DNA of 55,893 bases from positions 1 to 55,893 of the forward strand of contig JBNJEA010000006.1 of NCBI GenBank assembly GCA_051745395.1, read 5' to 3'. Below the pieces are notes generated by a model. The model saw only the letters and a program-made list of their open reading frames with translations, did no database searches and had not been told where the DNA came from. The stretch is from JBNJEA01 sp051745395. GTDB lineage: Bacteria; Desulfobacterota; Desulfobacteria; Desulfobacterales; Desulfosalsimonadaceae. A program made the position numbers and the translations under genes. Shown one piece after another: positions 15,921-23,252 of this stretch. How positions within the stretch are numbered: the stretch's first letter is position 1; every line of letters begins with the position of its first letter.

Positions 15921-16910
15921 TCAGTTATTTTCCAGACCGGGTGTCCACAAGTAATAAAAACCCGCCAGATGACGCATGAAACCGGACGGCAGCCCCAGGT
16001 CGATCAAAGAGGGATTGCCGGAGTGCTGCATCTGGACGGGATTGTAAATATTGTCATTCGGAAATTCCGAACGGCGGTAAACCACGACTTTGCTGTTGTC
16101 GGGCAATCCGGCAAGACTTTTGGCCTTGTCGATGGCATCGGGCAGATAGCCGATCTCGTCGATCAGACCCTTTTCAAGGGCCTGATCCGCCAAAAATATC
16201 CGGGCCGTGGCAATGGTCTCCAATGCCTCGGGGGACAGGCCCCGGTGTTTTTCGACCAATTGGACAAACCGGCCGCCCAGCGAATCGATCACGTTTTCAA
16301 ACAACGCTTTCTCCTGTTCCGTGCTCTTGCGAAACGGCGACCCCATGTCCTTGTTTTTGCCGGATCGATTCACGGCCACCTCGACGCCGAGCTTGTCCAT
16401 CAGACCGTCAATATTGGGGCGCATGAAAATGACGCCAACCGATCCGGTCACCGTGGTGGGATGGGCCATGATATGGTCGGCGGGCAGCGCCACATAATAA
16501 CCGCCGGATGCGGCCACATTCATCATGGAGACCACCACCCTGGCACCGGTTTCTTCCTTAAACGCCTTGATTTCATTGTAAATGACATCGCTGGCGGTCA
16601 CCGATCCGCCCGGCGAGTTGATCTTTAACAACACGGCCCGGATTTCCGGGTCCCGGCGGGCCATATCCAACTGGGAAACCACTTCCTGGACAGGGCTGGG
16701 CCGGGTCCGCAAAACCTCTTCTTTGGGGCTATCTGAAATAACACCGTGGACCGGGACTACCAAAACCTTCCCCTCTTCCCGGCCGGAAAGCCTGTACTGC
16801 TGCAATGGATCGGAGGCATCCGAAAACAGCTTTACCTGCGGAGACACACAACCCAATACCATCAATGAAAATGCAACCGCAATGATGCCTGCCCACCCGT
16901 ATTTTTTCAA
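15921..16910 (-). CDS. sppA: Signal peptide peptidase SppA (36K type), lipoprotein form
   Basis: A 329-residue serine protease of the S49 family. The start is TTG at 16910, set by AAGGAG 7 bases upstream on the minus strand; no ATG lies nearby in frame. The N-terminal signal ends in a lipobox (VLGC), so this SppA is predicted to be a lipoprotein and not a transmembrane protein. LLKINSPGGSVTASD is the conserved oxyanion region. The nucleophile is the Ser of AASGGYY, and the general-base Lys is in NRSGKNKDMGSPFR. It degrades cleaved signal peptides at the membrane's outer face, acting as an oligomer. The downstream unknown gene is 6 bases away. Confidence 0.92.
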   Translation of the reverse strand: MKKYGWAGIIAVAFSLMVLGCVSPQVKLFSDASDPLQQYRLSGREEGKVLVVPVHGVISDSPKEEVLRTRPSPVQEVVSQLDMARRDPEIRAVLLKINSPGGSVTASDVIYNEIKAFKEETGARVVVSMMNVAASGGYYVALPADHIMAHPTTVTGSVGVIFMRPNIDGLMDKLGVEVAVNRSGKNKDMGSPFRKSTEQEKALFENVIDSLGGRFVQLVEKHRGLSPEALETIATARIFLADQALEKGLIDEIGYLPDAIDKAKSLAGLPDNSKVVVYRRSEFPNDNIYNPVQMQHSGNPSLIDLGLPSGFMRHLAGFYYLWTPGLENN

Positions 16911-17170
16911 TGGCGATCTCCTTATTTTGCCCTACATTGAGGTTTCCATCCGTGGCGTATGCCGGATTTTCATGGCCGAAAGAAAAAAACAGGTGCCGTG
17001 CAAGACGAAACGTAGAATTTTCTGGCAATATCGCATTTCTATGCCACATGCAAAAACATCTTGCCTCAATCATAAATTATACCATACGCTACCGCGGAGT
17101 GCAGCTTTTTTTTTGCCGATGGCCTTCCGACGGTTTTTTTCAGAGGATAGGACGATGTATTGGAAAACAG

Positions 17171-18271
17171 ATGTTTTTATTTCTTGAGCCGTTTTACGGC
17201 GGTTCGCACAAAAACTTTGCCGACGGCCTGATCGCCCATTCGCGCCACGTCATTGACCTGCACTTTTTGCCCGCCCGTTTCTGGAAGTGGCGGATGCGGG
17301 GAGCAGCCCTTTATTTTTTGCATCAAATCGCCGACCCGGCATCCTGTGAAGGCATCATCACGTCAGATCTGATGAGCGCTTCGGATTTCAAGGCTATAGC
17401 CGGCCCGGATTGTCCCCCGATTCTGGTTTATTTTCATGAAAACCAGTTAACCTACCCGTTATCAGCCGGTGAAACCATGGATTACCAGTTCGGATTCACC
17501 GATATCACCACGGCCTTAGCCGCCGACCGGCTGTTGTTTAACTCAAAGGCCCACCTGCAGATGTTTCTCGACGCAATGCCGGAATTTTTAAACCGGATGC
17601 CGGATTTTCGGCCGAAATGGGCCATTGAGGCCATCGAGGAAAAAGCCGGAATCTGTTATCCCGGCTGTGCGTTCCCGGCCGATTGCGGCGACACCGGCGA
17701 GACCGCCGGCGGACCGCCGATAGTTGTATGGAATCACCGGTGGGAGCATGACAAAGATCCGGAAACCTTTTTCTCCGTAATGGAACAGGTCCGTCAACGC
17801 GGCATTGATTTCCGGATTGCCGTGCTGGGCGAGGTCTTTGCCCGACGCCCGCGGGCTTTTGACAGGGCTCTGGAGCAATTGGGCGACCGGATCGTGCAGT
17901 TCGGCTACGCAGCCGGCCGGCGGCAATACTTCGAATGGCTCAAGGCAGCATCGGTTGTGGTCAGCACCGCGCGCCAGGAAAACTTCGGCCTGTCGATCGT
18001 CGAAGCCGTCCGCTGCGGCTGCCTGCCCCTATTGCCGGACCGGCTGTCTTACCCGGAACTCATTGCCCCGAAATACCACGATACCTGCCTGTACCGCCGG
18101 CCAGAGGAGCTCACGGATAAACTGACAGCGGTCCTTTCCGATCCTGCCGCGTTTAAACGGCAGCGCCTCGCGCTGGCCTCGGCCATGGAAGAGTTTGCCT
18201 GGCCGCGGCGGGTTAGGGCATTCGACGACCACCTGGCCGCACTTGCCGGCAGCCCCATCATTGATCCCTAA
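17171..18271 (+). CDS. DUF3524 glycosyltransferase, tRNA-queuosine alpha-mannosyltransferase-like
   Basis: Start set at the ATG at 17171 (366 residues), which gives the family N-terminus FLFLEPFYGGSHKNFADGL. The longer frame from 16910 adds unrelated sequence. VYFHENQLTYP and WNHRWEHDKDPETFF are hallmark motifs of the DUF3524 plus GT-B family that includes human GTDC1/QTMAN, which adds mannose to queuosine in tRNA-Asp. The C-terminal part has the GT4 pattern SVVVSTARQENFGLSIVEAVRCG. GDP-mannose as donor and Q-tRNA as acceptor are inferred from the eukaryotic enzyme. It converges on a tRNA-Ala gene, which is probably coincidence. Confidence 0.88.
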   Translation: MFLFLEPFYGGSHKNFADGLIAHSRHVIDLHFLPARFWKWRMRGAALYFLHQIADPASCEGIITSDLMSASDFKAIAGPDCPPILVYFHENQLTYPLSAGETMDYQFGFTDITTALAADRLLFNSKAHLQMFLDAMPEFLNRMPDFRPKWAIEAIEEKAGICYPGCAFPADCGDTGETAGGPPIVVWNHRWEHDKDPETFFSVMEQVRQRGIDFRIAVLGEVFARRPRAFDRALEQLGDRIVQFGYAAGRRQYFEWLKAASVVVSTARQENFGLSIVEAVRCGCLPLLPDRLSYPELIAPKYHDTCLYRRPEELTDKLTAVLSDPAAFKRQRLALASAMEEFAWPRRVRAFDDHLAALAGSPIIDP

Positions 18272-18305
18272 ATTTAGGCGATCCGATTTTGATTCCGGCG
18301 GGCAC

Positions 18306-18343
18306 AAAAAAAGCCACCGCTTTGCAAAAGCGATGGCTTTTTT
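18306..18343. terminator. Bidirectional intrinsic terminator between the QTMAN-like gene and tRNA-Ala
   Basis: GCCACCGCTTT and AAAGCGATGGC form an 11-bp stem (one wobble-type mismatch) with a short loop. A-runs on the left and T-runs on the right give a U-tract on both strands. It can stop transcripts from the plus-strand glycosyltransferase and from the minus-strand tRNA. Confidence 0.88.
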
Positions 18344-18353
18344 AATGAATGGA

Positions 18354-18429
18354 TGGTGGAGCTGAGGGGACTTGAACCCCTGGCCTCATGACTGCCAGTC
18401 ATGCGCTCTCCCAGCTGAGCTACAGCCCC
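18354..18429 (-). tRNA. tRNA-Ala (anticodon GGC)
   Basis: A 76-base cloverleaf read on the minus strand. The acceptor arm GGGGCTG pairs with CAGCTCC, the D-arm is GCTCAGCTGGGAGAGC, the anticodon stem CATGA/TCATG encloses loop CTGGCAG (anticodon GGC, T33 present), and the T-arm is CAGGGG TTCAAGT CCCCT. The 3' CCA is encoded in the gene. It reads GCC and GCU alanine codons, and GCC is very common in the genes here. Confidence 0.96.
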
Positions 18430-18554
18430 AGACAAGGGCGCAATATAAAAAAATCGGGACAGGTTGTCAATGAAAATTTTGCCCTGCCAGCAAAATGGAT
18501 GCCCGCGGCCTTTTCTGATTCAATATTGATGGAATCGTAAAAAATCTGATTTTA

Positions 18555-18679
18555 GATGGCGCCGTAAAAAGTTCAAGATCAAGGCTTGCGCAATTTCGAA
18601 GAATGCAGCGTACTTACCTGTACGTGAAATTCTGAGAAATTGCGCGTAACGCAGATATTGGACTTTTTACGGTGCCATC
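18555..18679. repeat. Dispersed palindromic element, copy 2, in the 438-bp gap before the PpiD-like gene
   Basis: The gap from 18430 to 18867 has no gene. It holds a 125-bp element with terminal inverted repeats GATGGCGCCGTAAAAAGT and GATGGCACCGTAAAAAGT. Its reverse complement matches copy 1 (5642-5793) at GTAAAAAGTCCAATATCTGCGTT, TAAGTACGC and CCTTGATCTTGAACTTTTTAC, while the arms between have compensating changes (GCGCAATTTC against GAAATTGCGC) that keep the hairpin. Outside the element a further inverted pair TCAATATTGATGG / CCATCAATATTGA flanks it (about 18520 and 18674). The rest of the gap is AT-rich and should hold the promoter of the next gene. Confidence 0.85.
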
Positions 18680-18867
18680 AATATTGACTGCAAAACCCCT
18701 GTGGCGGCGGGATTGACCAGGGTCTGCCAAACCGGATAAATGATTGACAAATTCCTCTATAACATCTAAGAATAGCATGTTAAATTGGCAATGTCTTCCG
18801 GTGGTTTTTTCCAGCCGGGAGAATTTCCGGATATAACCGATTTGTTCACAGATACAAGAGGTAATCC

Positions 18868-20760
18868 ATGCTAGAATCGATGCGGAAAAGTGCCGGATCC
18901 TGGATGATCAAGGTCCTGTTAATGCTGATCGTGGTGGCCTTTATTTTCATGGGCGCCGGCTCTTACCTGGCCAATAAGTCCAACGAGGTGGCCACTGTCA
19001 ACGGCGAGTCGATCTCGGTCAATCAGTATCAGCGGACGTACCAAAACATCACCGCCAATCTCCGCCAACAGTTCGGCGGTCAGCTCGATCAGAAAATGCT
19101 GGAAAAGTTTAACGTCGAAAAGCAGGCGCTCAACTCCGTCATCGAAAACACCCTGATGATCCAGGTGGCCCAAAAAAATGACATCCGCGTCCCCAAGCAA
19201 GCGCTGGCCGAAACGATTACGCAGATTCCGTCTTTTCAAGAAAACGGCTCCTTCGATCCCCAACGTTATAAAAAGGTGCTGAGCCAGAACCGGCTGTCGC
19301 CCCAGCAATTCGAGGCCATGCAGAAAGAGGCCATGCTGACCCGGAGATTGAAAGCCTTTGTGGGCAACACCATCGCCGTATCAGACGCAGAGGCCCATAC
19401 ATGGTACAATTGGCAAAACACCTCCGTCAACATAGCGTATACGGCCTTCAAACCGGCGGATGTAAAAGACATTGAAATCACAGACAAAGATCTCGCCGAC
19501 CATTACGAACAACACAAGGCCGACTACAAAACCGCACCCAAAAGAAAAGCCCGGTACGTACGATTTTCAGCGGCCGATCACATGGAGGAGGTCGAAGTCA
19601 CCGAAGAAGAAATCAAAACCTATTACAATGATCACCAGAGTGAATACAAAAAACCCGAAACCGTTTCCGCCCGCCATATTCTGCTGAAAGTGCCGGAAAA
19701 CGCCTCCGACGAAACCGTGGCGGAAAAACGGCAGCAAGCCGAAAAGATCTTGCGCCGGGCCAAATCCGGTACAGAATTTGCTGAACTGGCCAGAAAACAC
19801 TCGGAAGGTCCCAGCAAAAAAGACGGGGGCAAGCTGGGTACTTTTGAAAAAGGCGATATGGTCGAACCCTTTTCCGAAAAGGCCTTTGCCATGGAGCCCG
19901 GTGAAATCAGCGACCCCGTGCGCACCCAGTTCGGCTGGCACATCATCAAGGTAGAAGAACACCAGGCCGAAACGACCCAACCGCTGGATGAAGTAAAATC
20001 CAAAATCCGGGACAAGCTGGCCCGTCAAAAAGCGCGCAATCTGGCCTATGACGAGGCCATCTCCATCTATGACATCTCTTTCCAGGGCCAAGATCTGGTT
20101 GAAAATGCCGAAGAATTCGGGCTTGAACTCAAAACCACCGATTTTTTTACCCAGAAGCAAGGGCCGGATGGTGTTGACGATGGCCAGGGCTTTGCCGAAA
20201 AAGCATTTAATCTGCCGTTAATGGAAGTCAGCGATATAACGGAAATTAACAAAACCTACTATCTGATCCAGCCCATAGAAAAACAGGCCTCCCAAATCCC
20301 CGAACTCGAAGACATCAAAGACGAGGTCCGCGCCGATGCCGCTGCGCAAAAAAGACGCCGGGCTGCAAAAGTCCGGGCCGAGGACTTTCTGGCCACGGCC
20401 CAGAAAAGCGGCAGCATCGACAAGGCTGCAGAAGATGCCGATAAGACGGTCGAAACCACCGGCTTTTTCACCCGCAATGAAAAGATCCCCGGAATCGGCC
20501 AGGCGCCGGATATCGCTTCGGCCGCCTTTTCCCTGTCCGCAGAAAATCCGCTGCCCGAATCGGTGATAGCTGCCGGCGACACCTTTTACGTGCTGGCCTT
20601 GACAGACAAAAAAGTGCCTGAAAAAACCGAATTTGAAAGCAACAAGGACCAAACGGTCTCCGAGCTTACCCAGCGCAAACGTCAGCAGACCTTTGACAAG
20701 TGGATCGCCAATCTGCGGGCCAACAGCGAAATCGAAATATCCGACCGGTTTTCGAACTAA
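18868..20760 (+). CDS. PpiD-like membrane-anchored peptidyl-prolyl isomerase (SurA_N plus parvulin)
   Basis: A 630-residue protein with one N-terminal membrane helix (residues 13-32, MIKVLLMLIVVAFIFMGAGSY) after a positive start, so the bulk is periplasmic. A SurA-N-type chaperone region follows (NGESISVNQYQRTYQ, about 45-180). A parvulin domain spans about 265-370 with SARHILLKV, AELARKHSEGPSKKDGGKLGTF, PGEISDPVRTQFGWHIIKV. The C-terminal region repeats a parvulin-like pattern without the core motif. Length and layout match PpiD, the SecYEG-associated periplasmic foldase. AGAGG lies 8 bases before the ATG. Confidence 0.93.
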   Translation: MLESMRKSAGSWMIKVLLMLIVVAFIFMGAGSYLANKSNEVATVNGESISVNQYQRTYQNITANLRQQFGGQLDQKMLEKFNVEKQALNSVIENTLMIQVAQKNDIRVPKQALAETITQIPSFQENGSFDPQRYKKVLSQNRLSPQQFEAMQKEAMLTRRLKAFVGNTIAVSDAEAHTWYNWQNTSVNIAYTAFKPADVKDIEITDKDLADHYEQHKADYKTAPKRKARYVRFSAADHMEEVEVTEEEIKTYYNDHQSEYKKPETVSARHILLKVPENASDETVAEKRQQAEKILRRAKSGTEFAELARKHSEGPSKKDGGKLGTFEKGDMVEPFSEKAFAMEPGEISDPVRTQFGWHIIKVEEHQAETTQPLDEVKSKIRDKLARQKARNLAYDEAISIYDISFQGQDLVENAEEFGLELKTTDFFTQKQGPDGVDDGQGFAEKAFNLPLMEVSDITEINKTYYLIQPIEKQASQIPELEDIKDEVRADAAAQKRRRAAKVRAEDFLATAQKSGSIDKAAEDADKTVETTGFFTRNEKIPGIGQAPDIASAAFSLSAENPLPESVIAAGDTFYVLALTDKKVPEKTEFESNKDQTVSELTQRKRQQTFDKWIANLRANSEIEISDRFSN

Positions 20761-20785
20761 CGAAAGGATCTGAACAAAAGCCATT

Positions 20786-21025
20786 ATGGGGATTTTCGGT
20801 TCACACGCCGGCAGGCAGCCCACGCCGAGCTACCTGGTAAAACGCTGCCCGGAGTGCTTTATCAACCTGCCCATAGACGCCAAACGGTGCCATTCCTGCC
20901 AAACCCGGGTGGGCGGCGTTGACCGCCAGGGCAAGGCCAAAAAGGCGACCAACTGGTATGCCTATGTCATGTGTGCGGTTTCGTGGGTAGGGTTGATTCT
21001 GTATCTGAAATGGGCGTTTTTTTAA
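20786..21025 (+). CDS. Small zinc-ribbon membrane protein
   Basis: A 79-residue protein. Residues 21-38 hold two Cys pairs, CPEC and CHSC, that should bind one zinc ion. A basic stretch (DRQGKAKKAT) precedes a single C-terminal membrane helix (about 57-78). It starts 25 bases after the PpiD-like gene on the same strand and is probably cotranscribed. The layout is that of many small uncharacterised zinc-ribbon proteins of Desulfobacterota; no function can be assigned. Confidence 0.8.
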   Translation: MGIFGSHAGRQPTPSYLVKRCPECFINLPIDAKRCHSCQTRVGGVDRQGKAKKATNWYAYVMCAVSWVGLILYLKWAFF

Positions 21026-21055
21026 CGAGAAATCCTACTTTTCGTTCGACACCAA

Positions 21056-21724
21056 CTATTTGGCCAGCATGGCGCGCATCATATCCCCGGTATTTTCCGC
21101 ATGATCGGCGATGCTGCCGATAATTTCCGCCAACCGGACCAGATGATAGACGGCGATGGGGTCGGTTTCATTCTGAAACACTTTGTGAATTAACGCATAT
21201 TCCCGCTGGTCGGCATCATGTTCCATCTGCCGGATATTGGTAATAATGCCTTTGACCTTCTTCCGCTGTTTTTCGGAAAAATTCTTGAAATAGATCCGGG
21301 CTTCGCTCACCATCCGGCTCAGCTCCTCGGTCGGTTCCACCGCGGCATCCACCAGCAGAAAAAAATCCCGCTCCACGGCCTCCGGCAACCCCAGCTCCGC
21401 CCGGTGCGACAACCAATTAACGGCTTCCTGCACCGAATCGAGCACCTGGTCCTGTTCCCGAAGGTATCGAAACAACTGAAATTTTTCCACCGGCAGCATC
21501 ACGCCCTTGGGCAAATGCCCCCGGATGCGGCGCTTGATCGCATCGGCCTCGTGCTCGAGTTTAACCACTTCCAGGCGGTGTTCCTCAAATATCTCACACC
21601 GGGATGACCCGTAACACTCCATGGCTTGCTGAAACCCCCAGGCACACTCCTTTACCTTCTGGGCATGCTCCTGGAGTCCATCAAACGGAGAGGTGATAAA
21701 CATGGTAAAAAAGGGGATACGCAT
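21056..21724 (-). CDS. DUF47 (PhoU-like) partner of the PiT phosphate transporter
   Basis: A 222-residue helical protein of the DUF47/TIGR00153 family. It opens with SPFDGLQEHAQKVKECAW and has the PhoU-like metal-binding pattern E-H-E-A-D in KLEHEADAIKR and MEHDADQRE, which coordinate clustered metal ions in PhoU folds. The family is nearly always coded next to low-affinity PiT phosphate transporters and is thought to regulate them at the inner membrane face. Here it lies 19 bases downstream of the PiT gene on the same strand. Confidence 0.92.
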   Translation of the reverse strand: MRIPFFTMFITSPFDGLQEHAQKVKECAWGFQQAMECYGSSRCEIFEEHRLEVVKLEHEADAIKRRIRGHLPKGVMLPVEKFQLFRYLREQDQVLDSVQEAVNWLSHRAELGLPEAVERDFFLLVDAAVEPTEELSRMVSEARIYFKNFSEKQRKKVKGIITNIRQMEHDADQREYALIHKVFQNETDPIAVYHLVRLAEIIGSIADHAENTGDMMRAMLAK

Positions 21725-21743
21725 ACGCCTCCTTACGCATCGA

Positions 21744-22973
21744 TTACAGGATAAACTGGATCAGTTTAAAGATCAGCATACAGGTGACCGCCGCCATGGG
21801 AACAGTTAAAACCCAGTATAACATAATTCGAAAAATAATGCCAAAATTGACCGCTTCAATGCCGCGGGCCAGCCCGACGCCCATGACCCCGCCGACGGCG
21901 GCATGGGTCGTCGATACCGGCAACCCCAGCTTCGAGGCCAGCAAGACGGTGGTGGCGGCGGAAAAATCCACGGAATAACCGCGGGTATTGCTTAGCGTGG
22001 TGATTCGCTCCCCTACGGTTTTAATGACCCGGGAGCCCATCATGGCAATACCGCTGGCGATTCCGACACCGCCGAAAAGCAGCAAAAAAATCGGAACGGG
22101 CACCTGGGCGCCCGGCACCCCGCTTCTGGCCAGAAAATAAATCAAGGCCAGGGGGCCAATGGCATTGGCCACGTCGTTGGCGCCCTGGGCCAGCGCCACG
22201 TAGCAGGAAGTACCGATTTGAATGCGGCGGAATATGGATTCGGCCCCATTTTCGATTGTCCTTTTGTTTAAAAAATAAGTCAATGCGCCTCGGCCGGCAA
22301 ATCCGACAAGGACGGCCAGCACCAGCGAAACCAGAAGGGCGGTAAATGAATTGAGCGACAACCGGCTTCCCAGCGGGGTTTTGAAAAGAAACGACAGCAC
22401 AATCACAAACATCGCCAGGCCGATAAAAACCGGGGAAAACCGCAGTGCGAGCTCATGGGCCGTCTGACGGGATAAAATGACCCGGACAATAATTTTAAAG
22501 ATAATAAAGGCAATCACCATGCTAAAGACCGGGGAAATGACCCAGCTCAATACCACGGCCCCGAGCACGGGCCAGTTAATGACCCCGAATCCGCCGGAAA
22601 TGATGCCGAAACCGACCATGGCCCCGACGATGGAATGGGTGGTCGATACCGGCAGCGATTTCCAGGTGGCAAACGAGACCCAGAGCGCGGCGGAAAGCAA
22701 CGCGGAAAGGGCGCCGAGCATGGCAACCTGCGGATCATTTAACACATCGGGCGAAACAATGCCCTTGCGGATGGTATCGGTGACATGGCTGCCGATAAAG
22801 GCGGCACCCACAATGTTTAAAATCCCGGCAATAAAAATGGCCTGGCGCAGGGTGATGGCCCTGGACCCCACCGCCGAGGCCATGGAATTGGCCACATCAT
22901 TGGCCCCGATGTTCCAGGCCATATAAAAGCCAATGACAAACCCCAATGCTAAAACAATATATTCCAACGGCAT
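21744..22973 (-). CDS. PiT-family inorganic phosphate transporter
   Basis: A 409-residue integral membrane protein. The start is set at the ATG at 22973, with GGTGAG just upstream; a GTG two codons earlier is possible. The two inverted PiT signature repeats are visible: YMAWNIGANDVANSMASAVGSRA near the N-terminus and LAQGANDVANAIGPL in the second half, each with GANDVAN. DTGNPS-type reversed pairs LPVSTTHSIVG and LPVSTTHAAVG complete the repeats. It imports phosphate coupled to protons or sodium. It heads an operon with the DUF47 gene. Confidence 0.95.
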   Translation of the reverse strand: MPLEYIVLALGFVIGFYMAWNIGANDVANSMASAVGSRAITLRQAIFIAGILNIVGAAFIGSHVTDTIRKGIVSPDVLNDPQVAMLGALSALLSAALWVSFATWKSLPVSTTHSIVGAMVGFGIISGGFGVINWPVLGAVVLSWVISPVFSMVIAFIIFKIIVRVILSRQTAHELALRFSPVFIGLAMFVIVLSFLFKTPLGSRLSLNSFTALLVSLVLAVLVGFAGRGALTYFLNKRTIENGAESIFRRIQIGTSCYVALAQGANDVANAIGPLALIYFLARSGVPGAQVPVPIFLLLFGGVGIASGIAMMGSRVIKTVGERITTLSNTRGYSVDFSAATTVLLASKLGLPVSTTHAAVGGVMGVGLARGIEAVNFGIIFRIMLYWVLTVPMAAVTCMLIFKLIQFIL

Positions 22974-23252
22974 GTGCACTCACCAATGATCCCGTTTGGG
23001 TAATTCGGTCGTTTCGTTGGTATGAATCATCTTTTCCGGATACGTCTTTTACCGGATACAAAGATGATTCCGAATGTCCGGCGCCTATTAGGATTTTCGC
23101 CCCGAATGCTGTTTTTGACGGTAAATAGCACAGCGATTCCACTGGTGCAAGCTGAAATATCCGGATACCGATTCTGTTCGACTTGACGCGCCCTTGCACT
23201 CATATTAATGTTGTGGACTCATTTTTTTCAATTTCAATTAAGGAACGATATT

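Noticed and set aside
16910..17170. Longer N-terminus for the QTMAN-like gene
   Set aside because: The extra 87 residues lie opposite the sppA promoter region and are unrelated to the family, whose start matches the ATG at 17171.
22980..23252. A small gene between the PiT and M16 genes
   Set aside because: Short frames exist on both strands but none has a ribosome binding site with a plausible product; the region is better read as divergent promoters.
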